From Fidelibacterota bacterium (lineage in GTDB: Bacteria; Fidelibacterota; UBA8477; JABMPR01): 64,000 nucleotides of DNA. The DNA lies in contig JAERTG010000107.1 in assembly GCA_016845065.1 (NCBI GenBank), positions 60,664-124,663 of the forward strand. The letters are read 5' to 3'. Position 1 is the stretch's first letter, and each line of letters opens with the position of its first letter. The notes under the pieces are model-generated. The model saw only the letters and a program-made list of their open reading frames with translations. It was not told the origin of the DNA and made no database searches. The translations under genes were made by a program, and so were the position numbers. Shown piece by piece: positions 40,473 to 50,086 of this stretch.

Positions 40473-40501
40473 TTGAACTGTGTGAAACTGATCCATATAT
40501 T
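40473..40501 (+). promoter_or_regulatory. Sigma-70-type promoter of the outer-membrane protein gene
   Basis: TTGAAC (40473-40478) and TATATT (40496-40501) are separated by 17 bases. A start site near 40508 would leave a leader of about 30 bases that carries GAGGAGG just before the ATG at 40541. Confidence 0.55.
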
Positions 40502-40540
40502 GAATGATATTCAATTGCAATAATATTCTGAGGAGGATTT

Positions 40541-41668
40541 ATGATTAAAAAGGTACTTGTTTCAATTTTAACTCTCACACTGGCTGTTGGTGCTTTTGGA
40601 CAGTCACTTGAAGAGAACCTGGGGACCATGCTCAGTGATAACGCTGAGATGTATCTTCAGCCACTGGGGGATGCCTTTGGTTCTGGAATGAATTCAGGCT
40701 GGTATCACAGATCAAAGGTTCACAAAATGTTGGGCTTCGATATCAGTGCTAAAGTAATGGTAGCTGCTGTTCCCGAGGAAAGTGAGTTTTTTAACTTTGC
40801 TTTAAGTGAGACAGATATGGAATTTGATCTGGATGATATCATTGGCGAAGATGTCAATCCACTATCTCTTTCATTTGATGATATTTACTACGGAACTGAA
40901 ACAAGGACTCCAACGTTTTTTGGTCCAGACAGTGGTGGATTGTTGGTAACAAACCAAGCCCATCTTGCTGGCCTGTTTGAAGACCATCTTAGATCCGAGA
41001 TGACAGCCCTGCTAACAAGCCAGGGTGTAAGTGCTGCACTGATCCCTGGTCTGGTTGATCAGGCCATTGCTGATGCAGATCTGAATAATGAAATAGCGAA
41101 TATGGATCTGGATCTTCCACTTCCTCCCGGAATTGGACTACCAGCACTTCCTTTGGTTATGCCACAGATCGCATTGGGCCTTCCGATGGGGATTGAGTTG
41201 ACCGTTCGTGGTATGCCAGATATTGAAGATGAGGAGATTGGTAAAATAAGCATGTATGGTGGTGGTCTAAGACTGAATGTTGACCAGTTTATTCCAATTC
41301 CACTTTTTCCTGTAGATATTACAGCAGGTGCTTTTTTCTCGCAGATGGCCATTGGTGATATAATTGAATCATCAAACATGTCACTTGGTCTACAGGTAGG
41401 AAAATCCATGAACCTCTTGATCTTTGGTGTTGGGGTTTATGTTGATGCTGCCTATGAGACGAGCTCATTGAGCATTGGTTATGATGTAGATCCTGAATTC
41501 GGTATCGAAAATAATCGAATGCAGTTTGACATGGAAACCGAACCAGGCATGCGATTCGGAGCAGGTTTACATTTAAAACTGATCCCATTGACTTACTTCA
41601 ACGTTCATGTAAGTCAAACACCAACTAACCAGGTACTAACTGCTGGTTTTGGTATTTCTCTAAGATAA
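40541..41668 (+). CDS. Outer-membrane DUF6588-like protein
   Basis: 375 residues. Signal peptide MIKKVLVSILTLTLAVGAFG, cleaved before QSLEEN. The body alternates short hydrophobic strands with Gly/Asn turns, has QPLGDAFGSGMNSGWYH near its start and ends in an aromatic or hydrophobic strand (TAGFGISLR), in the style of beta-barrel outer-membrane proteins. The start region LYLQPLxxAFGxxLNSGW matches my recollection of DUF6588 proteins of FCB bacteria. Function unknown. Own promoter and terminator, so it is monocistronic. Confidence 0.7.
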   Translation: MIKKVLVSILTLTLAVGAFGQSLEENLGTMLSDNAEMYLQPLGDAFGSGMNSGWYHRSKVHKMLGFDISAKVMVAAVPEESEFFNFALSETDMEFDLDDIIGEDVNPLSLSFDDIYYGTETRTPTFFGPDSGGLLVTNQAHLAGLFEDHLRSEMTALLTSQGVSAALIPGLVDQAIADADLNNEIANMDLDLPLPPGIGLPALPLVMPQIALGLPMGIELTVRGMPDIEDEEIGKISMYGGGLRLNVDQFIPIPLFPVDITAGAFFSQMAIGDIIESSNMSLGLQVGKSMNLLIFGVGVYVDAAYETSSLSIGYDVDPEFGIENNRMQFDMETEPGMRFGAGLHLKLIPLTYFNVHVSQTPTNQVLTAGFGISLR

Positions 41669-41686
41669 TTGATTCACATATTGTGA

Positions 41687-41718
41687 TAAAAAGGTCATCC
41701 CTGGGGTGACCTTTTTTT
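41687..41718 (+). terminator. Rho-independent terminator
   Basis: AAGGTCA pairs with TGACCTT (stem near 41691-41713) followed by seven T residues, about 20 bases after the outer-membrane gene. Confidence 0.85.
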
Positions 41719-41763
41719 ATGTGCAAATTTTATAATACAGCTAACAAGAAATCAATGTAGCTG

Positions 41764-41794
41764 TTGACAATCCTTCAGATGGATGAATTATTAT
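41764..41794 (+). promoter_or_regulatory. Promoter candidate for the CBS-HAD-VOC run
   Basis: TTGACA (41764-41769) with TTATTA/TATTAT at 41788-41794, spacing 18 or 19 bases. The -35 is perfect and the spacing slightly long. Confidence 0.4.
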
Positions 41795-41869
41795 TTGCTT
41801 ACTTGTAGTAGAACTAGCTGAATTTCCCAGAATAAGTTCTATATTTCAGATTGATTTTGGAGGATGATA

Positions 41870-42415
41870 ATGATCGATTATGATGAACATATAGATGATG
41901 AAATAAAAGTGATGAATGAAGGTGGATCTTCCACTGCTAATGGACCGGAGCAAATCATTCGTCTTAACGATCCGGTTAGTAGTCTAGAACTCAGAAAATC
42001 AATCTGCATAGCAGGAGATACCAGCATTGCAACCTGTTTGCAGCTGATGAAAGATGAGCGAATTGGTTGTCTCTTGATTACCGAAGATAAAAAACTTAAA
42101 GGGATATTTACTGAGCGTGATATTATTCGTCGTATTGTAGGGAAGAACCTGTCTCACGATGATATCGACGTTGAAGATTACATGACCAGTGATCCTGACA
42201 CCCTGATGGCTGATGCCCCATTGGCCTTTGCTCTGAATTATATGGTTGTGGGTGGTTACCGTCACGTCCCCATTGTGGATACGGCCAATGAACCACAAGC
42301 CTGTCTCTCTATTAAGGATATCGTCAAGCATATTGGTGATCACTACTTCAGTGAAATCGCAAATCTGCCCCCGACACCTAAAAATCCTGGCTGGGCAACC
42401 GTTGACGGTGGTTGA
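41870..42415 (+). CDS. CBS-domain pair protein
   Basis: 181 residues. The start at 41870 lies six bases after GGAGG. The ATG at 41864 abuts that site and is less likely. Two CBS domains follow an acidic N-terminal segment: LLITEDKKLKGIFTERDIIRRI and RHVPIVDTANEPQACLSIKDIVKHI. CBS pairs bind adenosine nucleotides and sense energy state. The TTGA overlap with the following HAD gene suggests coupling. Confidence 0.85.
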   Translation: MIDYDEHIDDEIKVMNEGGSSTANGPEQIIRLNDPVSSLELRKSICIAGDTSIATCLQLMKDERIGCLLITEDKKLKGIFTERDIIRRIVGKNLSHDDIDVEDYMTSDPDTLMADAPLAFALNYMVVGGYRHVPIVDTANEPQACLSIKDIVKHIGDHYFSEIANLPPTPKNPGWATVDGG

Positions 42416-43122
42416 ATAACCTCAATTCCCAATTTTACCGAAAGCATTTGAATCAATTGATTAACCCCCCTGATCTTGGTTTCACAAAAGCCATACTCTT
42501 TGATTTTGATGGGGTAGTGGTGCAAAGTGAAGATGTTTATGATCGAGCCACCAAAAAATTAGGTGAAATGTATGGTGTGGAGATCCCCCCACCATTTTTT
42601 GAGGCCAACCGAGGGATAGCTGAATCACTGTTTTATGAACGATTTAAAACCCAATTTGATTTAGATGTGGACATGGCGTCATTGCATGAAAATGGCAAAA
42701 GATTACTATGGGGTGAATTCTCATCTTCAGTTCATTATACACCAGGATTTCAGCAATTTTATGTGAAAATCCGCAAGCATGTGGGCCACGTAGCGTTGGT
42801 AACCGCTACCCCCCGACCACTCATCGATGAGATTTTTAAAAATTCAAATATATCAGTGGATTTTGATTTTATTGTAACGTCAAGTGATGTTGATAGGACC
42901 AAACCAGCTCCTGATTCATATCTGAAAGCATGTAGTCAAAGTGGAGTGGACCCTGCACAGGCTCTAGTTATTGAGGATTCTCCAACAGGATTGCGAGCCG
43001 CAACTGCAGCAGGTTGTCAAACTGTAGCAATTACTACCAGTTGCAGCAGGGATTCCTTAAAAGAAGCAAATTTTATTGTTGACAGCTTCGGTGAACTCGA
43101 AGAACTTTTAACCATTGTGTGA
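42412..43122 (+). CDS. HAD hydrolase (beta-phosphoglucomutase-like)
   Basis: 236 residues from a TTG start overlapping the CBS stop. HAD motif I ILFDFDGVVV, motif II LVTATPR, motif III KPAPDSYLKA and motif IV VIEDSPTGLRAATAAG, with a large helical C1 cap. This is the beta-phosphoglucomutase/phosphoglycolate phosphatase subgroup. A sugar-phosphate phosphatase is the most likely role. Confidence 0.85.
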   Translation: MNNLNSQFYRKHLNQLINPPDLGFTKAILFDFDGVVVQSEDVYDRATKKLGEMYGVEIPPPFFEANRGIAESLFYERFKTQFDLDVDMASLHENGKRLLWGEFSSSVHYTPGFQQFYVKIRKHVGHVALVTATPRPLIDEIFKNSNISVDFDFIVTSSDVDRTKPAPDSYLKACSQSGVDPAQALVIEDSPTGLRAATAAGCQTVAITTSCSRDSLKEANFIVDSFGELEELLTIV

Positions 43123-43131
43123 GGGACAAGA

Positions 43132-43494
43132 ATGAGTTGGTATAAACAGTTTGATCTGGTCTGGTTCCCTGTCGTTGATTTTGAACGAGCTAAGACCTTT
43201 TATCAAGATGATCTTGAGTTTGACCTGGTTCTTGAAGATCAGGAATCCAGTTGGGCTGAATTTCAAATTAGTCCAGGAGCTAAGATTGCAATCCACGGCG
43301 TCAAAGCTACGAACGCAAATCCCATCGGTGCCCTTGTCATTGATGTTGAAAATCTTGAAAAATCAGAACTCTTTCTGAGGGGGAAAGGTATCAAACTATT
43401 TGATAAGGAAGAAATCCCAGGTCTAACACGCCTCGCCTCGTTTACAGATCCAGATGGTAATGTTATTCAACTAAGCCAGTCACTGGTGGAGTAA
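43132..43494 (+). CDS. VOC-superfamily (glyoxalase/bleomycin-resistance fold) protein
   Basis: 120 residues, a single VOC module starting FDLVWFPVVDFERAKTFYQDDLEF and ending FTDPDGNVIQLSQS. The paired beta-alpha-beta fold and final Glu/Gln metal ligands are typical. The reaction cannot be told from sequence. Confidence 0.8.
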   Translation: MSWYKQFDLVWFPVVDFERAKTFYQDDLEFDLVLEDQESSWAEFQISPGAKIAIHGVKATNANPIGALVIDVENLEKSELFLRGKGIKLFDKEEIPGLTRLASFTDPDGNVIQLSQSLVE

Positions 43495-43504
43495 GCTAGC
43501 CTTC

Positions 43505-44374
43505 ATGAGTGCTATCATTCTTGATTCAGCTATGGGTTCCCGCTTAGAGGAGATGGGACACAAGCTTACCTCACCCCTATGGTCAGCAACCGTTCTGCAG
43601 TCTGATCCTGACGATATTACCCAAATTCATAAGGAGAATATTGAAGCTGGGTCTCAAGTTATAACCACAAATACTTTTCGAACAACCCCCTATGCTCTAC
43701 ATCAAGCCGGGCTTTCTGGGGTGGATGCCCACACCCGCGCTCGGGCTTTAACCTTGCTGGCGATTCGCCTGGCATGGAAAACAGTCAAAGAGTCTGGCAA
43801 GGATATAAAAATTGCAGCTGCAATTGCCCCACTGGCAGATTGCTGGGCTCCCCAGGATTTCCCGGGAAATATAATTTCACGACCCTGGCATGATGCCCAA
43901 CTGGATAACCTGGCTCACCATTCAACCGATATTTTGCTGCTGGAGACCATGAATTCTGCCCGAGAGGCCAAAGGCTTAACTGAGCTGGCTTTACGGTATG
44001 ATAAACCAGTCTGGGTTTCTTTTGCCCTCAACGGCGAGGGCAACATCTACAACGGGGATGATATTGTCACAACAGCCAATTTCCTTGAAAAAAAGGGTGT
44101 TTCTGCCATTGGAGTAAACTGCTCCAATCTTGAGGTATCGAAGATGGCCCTGACTGAGTTGCGTGAAGCTGTTTCCGTGCCATTGCTGGCCTATCCCAAT
44201 GTGGAGCTGGAGCAACCTGAGAGTAAAAGGAAGAAAAAAATCAAAAAGGTTACTCCAAAGGCTTTTGTTACCTGGTCAGAGGAAGTTAAAGAACTGGGTG
44301 TCGAATTTATTGGAGCCTGTTGTGGTTCGGATCATTCTCATATCAAAGCATTGGCTGAGCAAAACGATTCCTGA
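43505..44374 (+). CDS. Homocysteine S-methyltransferase family protein
   Basis: 289 residues. ILDSAMGSRLEEMG and ITTNTFRTTPYAL at the start, GVNCSN (zinc Cys) and GACCGSD (two zinc Cys) at the end, which together form the zinc site that activates homocysteine thiol. Resembles MmuM/BhmT-type enzymes using S-methylmethionine or betaine as methyl donor. Immediately upstream of mutY. Confidence 0.88.
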   Translation: MSAIILDSAMGSRLEEMGHKLTSPLWSATVLQSDPDDITQIHKENIEAGSQVITTNTFRTTPYALHQAGLSGVDAHTRARALTLLAIRLAWKTVKESGKDIKIAAAIAPLADCWAPQDFPGNIISRPWHDAQLDNLAHHSTDILLLETMNSAREAKGLTELALRYDKPVWVSFALNGEGNIYNGDDIVTTANFLEKKGVSAIGVNCSNLEVSKMALTELREAVSVPLLAYPNVELEQPESKRKKKIKKVTPKAFVTWSEEVKELGVEFIGACCGSDHSHIKALAEQNDS

Positions 44375-44383
44375 TCTCGTCCG

Positions 44384-45460
44384 TTGTTAGACCAACAAAA
44401 CTTTACCAAAAAACTCATAAAATGGTTCCAGACTGAGCGTGCACACCTACCCATTCCTGGTAGAGGTGTTACAAATCCGTATGCTATTTGGGTAGCTGAA
44501 GTCATGTTACAGCAAACCCAGGTCACAACGGTGTGGCCTTACTACAAAAACTGGATGCGAGATTACCCCTCAATTTCAGACTTGGCTGCTGCCAAACAAG
44601 ATCAGGTATTAAAAAACTGGGAGGGTCTCGGTTATTACTCCCGAGCTAGAAATCTTCATCGAGGGGCACAATTCGTCATAGATGAATTTGATGGAGACTT
44701 ACCCCGCACTATAGCTGAATTGCTCCAAATTCCAGGGATAGGTCCCTATACCTCAGCTGCTATCGCCAGCCTGGCCTTTGGAGAAGCAGTCCCAGTGCTA
44801 GACGGAAATGTTTTAAGAGTCTTTTCTCGATTGACCCGCCATAAGTCGGACATCACCCTGTCAAAAACCAAGAGAGATATCAGTGATATGCTTGCCAGGC
44901 TCATGACGTATGAGAATCCCGGCGCGTTTAATCAAGGCCTTATGGATCTTGGACGATCTATCTGTACACCCCGGAACCCGAATTGCTCCAATTGCCCTAT
45001 TAATGAGATCTGTGATTCAAGACGGGTGGGTGACATGGAAGCATATCCTGTAAAACCGAAATCCAGACCAATACCTCACTATAACATTGTTATTGGATTG
45101 ATTCGACGTGGTCAAAAACTACTCATTCAAAAGCGCCCTGAAAGTGGTCTGCTGGGAGGACTCTGGGAGTTTCCAGGGGGAAAGATTGAAACGGGAGAGA
45201 GTCGCGAGGAAGCGGTTTTAAGAGAAATCGAAGAAGAGACTGGGCTTGTCGTAGATCTGGGAGAGGAAATTGGAACCATCAATCATGCTTACACTCACTT
45301 TAAGATCACTCTGACAGCCTGGTTTTGTGATTGGGTTGATGGTGAGGCACAAATGCACGCATCAAGTGATAGCAAATGGATCCACTTTTCTGAGATCAAT
45401 CAGCATGCCTTCCCCAAGGCAAATTTAAAAATTCTCAAACTCATCTCTCCACAACCCTAA
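44384..45460 (+). CDS. mutY: Adenine DNA glycosylase MutY with an intact Nudix box
   Basis: 358 residues from a TTG start without a clear ribosome-binding site. It removes adenine paired with 8-oxoguanine. Catalytic Glu39 (WVAEVMLQQTQ), helix-hairpin-helix LQIPGIGPYTSAAIASL, catalytic Asp140 (VLDGNVLR), and the Fe-S cluster Cys194, 201, 204 and 210 (C-x6-C-x2-C-x5-C). The C-terminal domain carries a complete Nudix box (Gly266-x5-Glu272-x7-REI-x-EE-x-GL, ending Leu288). MutY C-terminal domains usually have a decayed box, so this protein might also hydrolyse 8-oxo-dGTP. Confidence 0.93.
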   Translation: MLDQQNFTKKLIKWFQTERAHLPIPGRGVTNPYAIWVAEVMLQQTQVTTVWPYYKNWMRDYPSISDLAAAKQDQVLKNWEGLGYYSRARNLHRGAQFVIDEFDGDLPRTIAELLQIPGIGPYTSAAIASLAFGEAVPVLDGNVLRVFSRLTRHKSDITLSKTKRDISDMLARLMTYENPGAFNQGLMDLGRSICTPRNPNCSNCPINEICDSRRVGDMEAYPVKPKSRPIPHYNIVIGLIRRGQKLLIQKRPESGLLGGLWEFPGGKIETGESREEAVLREIEEETGLVVDLGEEIGTINHAYTHFKITLTAWFCDWVDGEAQMHASSDSKWIHFSEINQHAFPKANLKILKLISPQP

Positions 45461-45559
45461 CAGTCAAATCTTTTTCACTTTTGAAGTGGGATCGGCTGGA
45501 TGTACAGGCGTGAGGTGTTTATCTTATAGATCGTTTGAAACTTTGAAGGAGATGATCCC

Positions 45560-48022
45560 ATGATGCATATTCTGTTAGTTCTGTTCCTGAGTGTCACCTG
45601 TGTAATCGGACAAATTCAATTGGTTCCCCAGTCTGTTGCAGCTACCGATGACCCCATGTCTGTGACGATTAATCCCGCTGGATTGGCTTTTAACAATCAT
45701 ACTGAATCCATGTTGATTGGCCATTTTGATGGATCAGTTTTTACAAAAGATTTTGGCTACTATAGTCAATCGAAAACAGCAGGCTTTGGATACCAATGGG
45801 ATGTGGCTTCTGCCAGAAACATCTACCAATTCAGTCAGGGCTTTATGGTTTCAAATACCCACTCTATGGGATTTACCTACTCCTTTGACCATTCAAAGTG
45901 GAGTGAAGGTCGTGTGAACATGGGGTGGATGCATCGCCCCTTCCCCATGATGGCACTCGGCATTTCTATAGCCAATGCCTGGTCAGCAAATGATGAATTC
46001 AGACACATAACTGGCGGGGTGGCCGTTCAAAGTCGTAAAGGACGCTGGGGTGGTGGATTGGATCTTGGGGTTACCATCGATGATTCCGGGACTGAAACAG
46101 ATTATGTCATGGACCAGAGTCTGAGTGTTTTTGTGGAACCAGTTGAGGGTCTCCGAGTGAATGCCTGGATGGACTTGGACAACACAAGTTCAACGGGAAT
46201 ATCCCTGAGCATGTTTTTACCAGATGCTGGTGTTGAAAGCCATACCAGGTCAAACAATAATGGAGCTCAGTCTGTAGTCGTGCGTTCAACTCAAAATCCG
46301 TATCGCACCCTCTTTGGTGGAAAGACCATTAAGAAAAACCAGAAGACCTATTTACGCATGAAACTCAGTGGTTTGATTATGGAAGAACCTGAGATGAAAC
46401 GCCCAAAAATACCGTTTGATATCAATTTCAATATTCCCCTTTTTGGTGGTCAGGCTGTTTACGGAAGGCAACTGAGAAAACTAATCGATGAGATAGATGA
46501 ATATACTGATGATCCAGGTCTTGATGGTTTGATTATTGATCTGGGAAATCTCCGTGGTGGGTTTAGCAAAATGTCTGAAGTCCGAAATGCATTCCAACGT
46601 TTCCATGATGCAGGGAAGGAAATAATCGTATATAGTAAGTTTGGTCTGGGGAATGGATCTACTTATTTGCTCTCAATGGCGGATGAAATATATGTCCACG
46701 AAATGGCCGGAGTTGATCTCCGGGGTTTAGGTATGGAAATCACCTTTTTTAGAGGTCTCCTGGATACATTATCCATAGTCCCTGAAGTCTGGCGAGTGAG
46801 CCCCTACAAGACAGCTGGTGATGTGTTTTTGAATAACACGATGTCCGATGCCATGCGTGAAAACTACTCACAGCTTCTTGATGGAGTTTATGAGGAATTT
46901 GTACGGGGTATTTCAGAAGGTAAAATTTGGGAAGACGAAAAAACCAGAGCTGTAATTGATGCAGGTCCCTATCTGCTTACCGATGATGCCAAGGCAGCTG
47001 GATTAATTACAGACACAATGTACCCCGATGAATTTGATGATTATGTTAAGAATCTTCATGATGGTAAGATCAATATAATCAAACCCAAAAAGGAAAACCC
47101 CAATCCAGATTATCAATATGCCTGGCGCCACGATAAGGTTAACGATCGTATTGCTGTTATTTATGCAGTAGGAGGAATTGTTTCAGGCGAAACAAAACCA
47201 GGTCCTTCTGGTTCTAAAAACATGGGTGATGAAACTATTGCAGCAGCCATTAAACAAGCTCGTGAAGATAAAAGTATAAAGGCCATCGTTCTCAGGATAG
47301 ATAGTGGTGGCGGCTCGGCTCTGGCCTCAGATATCATGTGGAGAGAGATTATAAAGACCACACAGGAAGATTCCAGCAATGTAAAACCATTTATTGCCTC
47401 CATGTCCGACGTCGCTGCTTCGGGTGGATACTATATTGCCTGTGAAGCTGATAGTATTATTGCATATCCCTCTACGATTACTGGATCAATTGGAGTTATT
47501 GGAAGCCGACTTAATTTCTCTCAACTGAAGGAACGCTTCGGGCTTCATACTGACAATATTCTCCATGGAAAACGTTCTGATTTTGCCAGTGGTAACCGAC
47601 TGGCTACTGAAGAAGAGTCAGATATGATTTTAGCTTCTATAAATGATACATACATAAGATTCAAAGAGCGTGTCATAGCAGGACGAGAAAGGCTAAATGA
47701 TATTGATGCACTCGACAGCCTGGCCCTTGGTCGTGTATGGACAGGAAGTGATGCAAAAGCCTACGGACTTATTGATGAATTGGGTGGATACTATGAAGCA
47801 ATTGAGTTGGCTAAAGAAGCAGCTGGAATTGAAGGTGATATAGATATTGTTGAACTACCCAATTACAAGCAGAAGACAGATTTCAAGAAGCTCTTCGGTG
47901 GCGAAGCTAATATCAATTTGAACTCTGATGTGCTGGAGACGCTTCATGTGGATGATTTGATTACCATACTTGAAGGTGATCAGGTCCAGATGATTCTGCC
48001 TGTGAAAATTGAGATCAAATAA
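45560..48022 (+). CDS. sppA: SppA-type S49 peptidase with fused outer-membrane-like N-terminus
   Basis: 820 residues. Residues 1-18 are a signal peptide. Residues about 19-250 look like a PorV/FadL-like beta-barrel part (INPAGLAFNNHTESMLIGHFDG and alternating strands), and 260-810 form a tandem S49 protease. The catalytic dyad is Lys417 (SPYKTAGDVF) in the first domain and Ser621 (DVAASGGYYIA) in the second, as in 67-kDa SppA, which degrades leftover signal peptides. SppA is usually an inner-membrane enzyme. A barrel-like N-terminus would instead place it at the outer membrane or in the periplasm. Confidence 0.85.
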   Translation: MMHILLVLFLSVTCVIGQIQLVPQSVAATDDPMSVTINPAGLAFNNHTESMLIGHFDGSVFTKDFGYYSQSKTAGFGYQWDVASARNIYQFSQGFMVSNTHSMGFTYSFDHSKWSEGRVNMGWMHRPFPMMALGISIANAWSANDEFRHITGGVAVQSRKGRWGGGLDLGVTIDDSGTETDYVMDQSLSVFVEPVEGLRVNAWMDLDNTSSTGISLSMFLPDAGVESHTRSNNNGAQSVVVRSTQNPYRTLFGGKTIKKNQKTYLRMKLSGLIMEEPEMKRPKIPFDINFNIPLFGGQAVYGRQLRKLIDEIDEYTDDPGLDGLIIDLGNLRGGFSKMSEVRNAFQRFHDAGKEIIVYSKFGLGNGSTYLLSMADEIYVHEMAGVDLRGLGMEITFFRGLLDTLSIVPEVWRVSPYKTAGDVFLNNTMSDAMRENYSQLLDGVYEEFVRGISEGKIWEDEKTRAVIDAGPYLLTDDAKAAGLITDTMYPDEFDDYVKNLHDGKINIIKPKKENPNPDYQYAWRHDKVNDRIAVIYAVGGIVSGETKPGPSGSKNMGDETIAAAIKQAREDKSIKAIVLRIDSGGGSALASDIMWREIIKTTQEDSSNVKPFIASMSDVAASGGYYIACEADSIIAYPSTITGSIGVIGSRLNFSQLKERFGLHTDNILHGKRSDFASGNRLATEEESDMILASINDTYIRFKERVIAGRERLNDIDALDSLALGRVWTGSDAKAYGLIDELGGYYEAIELAKEAAGIEGDIDIVELPNYKQKTDFKKLFGGEANINLNSDVLETLHVDDLITILEGDQVQMILPVKIEIK

Positions 48023-48112
48023 AGGTAACATCAACAACTCATCCATGACGTGCAGACAATAATTGAAGACATCCCCTGATAAATATCAAGGGCGCTTCGA
48101 ATCAGGTTATAG

Positions 48113-50086
48113 ATGCCTCAGAATTTGATTGAAAAAATCACTCAGAATTTTGCTGTAGATTTGAAACAGGGAACCCGTGTCAAACAAGGTGATTTCTTGT
48201 TTATTTCCCCCCAGCATATTCTAACTCATGACAATACAGGAGCGGTGATAAAGAAGTTCCTCAGTATGGATGCTGAGCAGATTCATAATCCTCGGCAACC
48301 TATGTTTGCACTTGACCATAATGTTCAAGATGAGGGAAGAAGTAATATTCAAAAATATGCTGATATAGAAGCCTTTGCCCATGAAATGGGTGTGGACTTC
48401 TATCCCGCTGGGCGTGGTATCGGTCATCAAATTATGTGTGAGGAGGGCTATGCCTGGCCAGGCACACTTGCCATGGCTTCAGACAGTCATGCCAACATGT
48501 ATGGAGGACTTGGTGTCCTGGGAACTCCAGTTGTTCGTACGGATGCTGCAGCTATTTGGGCAACTGGGAAAACCTGGTGGCAGATTCCACAGGTAGCCCG
48601 TATTGAATTCACTGGTTCCTTACAACCAGGAGTAACGGGCAAGGATGTAATCATCACGCTGACAGGTCTATTTAAGAATGATGAAGTGCTAAACCATGCG
48701 CTTGAATTTGGCGGGGAGGGTGTTGAATCTCTGCATATTGATGATCGTTTGACGATTGCCAACATGACGACGGAGTGGGGTGCCCTTGCAGGAGTATTCC
48801 CAATTGATGCTTTGACTTTTGATTGGCTTGAATCAAGGGCTGTGGAACTTGAAAAACGTGGCCTCTCAGGAGTCCCTTCAGACACGCTTTCTGTTGATGG
48901 CGATTCTCCCAGGTTAAATATTGGCAATATCTCAAAATTGAAACATGCTGCACCCTATGCGGATCCAGATGCTTACTATACCAAAACAATCAGCCTCAAC
49001 CTGGCAACAGTCGAACCCTACATTGCAGGTCCAGATTCGGTAAAAATTACTAGCCCAGTTAAGAAAATTGAGGCAGAGAATCTGAAGATACATAAGGCAT
49101 ATCTACTTTCCTGTGTAAATAGCCGAGTAAATGATCTAGCAGAAGCTGCCATCATCATGAGGGGTAAAAAGGTCGCTGGGGGTGTTGAATTTTATCTGGC
49201 AGCAGCTTCAAGTGAAGTGCAGGTTGAAAGCGAAACCAGGGGTGACTGGCAGGATTTGTTGGACGCCGGTGCCATCCCCCTGCCTCCAGGGTGCGGACCT
49301 TGTATTGGACTGGGAATAGGTTTGCTTGGGGAAAAGGAAGTTGGGATTTCTGCAACAAACAGAAACTTTAAGGGTCGCATGGGGGCGAGAAGTGCCAGGA
49401 CTTTTCTTGCTAGTCCAGCTGTCGTAGCTGCTTCGGCTATCGCAGGTAAAATCGTGTCTCCATTTGGTTATTCAGGGGGAAGGCCTTTGGGAGAAATTGG
49501 AATTAATGCGAGGCCTGACTCCCAGCTGGATGATATTGATATTCAGGATGGTTTCCCAAATATATTGAAAGGGGAAATCCTCTTCTGTCATCAGGATAAT
49601 TTGAATACGGATGGCATTTTTCCAGGGAAGTATACCTACATTGACTCTTTTACTCCTGAACAACAGGCTGGTGTTGCCATGGAAAATTATGATCCGGAGT
49701 TTCGGGGACTGGTAAAACGAGGTAATTTCCTGGTGGGGGGATTCAATTTTGGTACAGGATCCTCTCGAGAACAAGCGGCTACGGCATTAAAATATTGTGG
49801 TCTTGCATTGGTAATTGCAGGTTCATTTAGTGCGACCTATAAGAGAAACGCCATTAATAACGGATTTTTAGCATTGGAGGCACCTGATCTGGTGAAGGAT
49901 TTGCTTAATGAATACGGACGGGAGAGACTTACAGTAGATACTGATATAGAGGCCACAATACATTTCAATCGCAGCAATATTGATTATAATGGGAAAAAGT
50001 ATTCACTCAGTCCAGTGGGGATTGAAGCTCAGACGCTGTTCTTGTCTCAAGGACTGGAAAACTGGGTTAAGGAAAGGCTGACATGA
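48113..50086 (+). CDS. Homoaconitase, fungal Lys4-like (aconitase superfamily)
   Basis: 657 residues. The Fe-S cysteines are Cys334 (LLSCVNSR), Cys394 and Cys397 (GCGPCIG). The order of motifs (YPAGRGIGHQIM, MASDSHANMYGGLG, AAAIWATGKTWWQIP, DDRLTIANMTTEWGALAG, GISATNRNFKGRMG, FNFGTGSSREQAA) corresponds closely, as I recall it, to yeast Lys4 homoaconitase rather than to ~890-residue AcnA or AcnB. Lys4 converts homocitrate to homoisocitrate in the 2-aminoadipate pathway. An aconitase role in the citric acid cycle is the alternative. It overlaps a cation transporter gene as ATGA, and a homoisocitrate-dehydrogenase-like gene lies 2 kb downstream. Confidence 0.72.
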   Translation: MPQNLIEKITQNFAVDLKQGTRVKQGDFLFISPQHILTHDNTGAVIKKFLSMDAEQIHNPRQPMFALDHNVQDEGRSNIQKYADIEAFAHEMGVDFYPAGRGIGHQIMCEEGYAWPGTLAMASDSHANMYGGLGVLGTPVVRTDAAAIWATGKTWWQIPQVARIEFTGSLQPGVTGKDVIITLTGLFKNDEVLNHALEFGGEGVESLHIDDRLTIANMTTEWGALAGVFPIDALTFDWLESRAVELEKRGLSGVPSDTLSVDGDSPRLNIGNISKLKHAAPYADPDAYYTKTISLNLATVEPYIAGPDSVKITSPVKKIEAENLKIHKAYLLSCVNSRVNDLAEAAIIMRGKKVAGGVEFYLAAASSEVQVESETRGDWQDLLDAGAIPLPPGCGPCIGLGIGLLGEKEVGISATNRNFKGRMGARSARTFLASPAVVAASAIAGKIVSPFGYSGGRPLGEIGINARPDSQLDDIDIQDGFPNILKGEILFCHQDNLNTDGIFPGKYTYIDSFTPEQQAGVAMENYDPEFRGLVKRGNFLVGGFNFGTGSSREQAATALKYCGLALVIAGSFSATYKRNAINNGFLALEAPDLVKDLLNEYGRERLTVDTDIEATIHFNRSNIDYNGKKYSLSPVGIEAQTLFLSQGLENWVKERLT

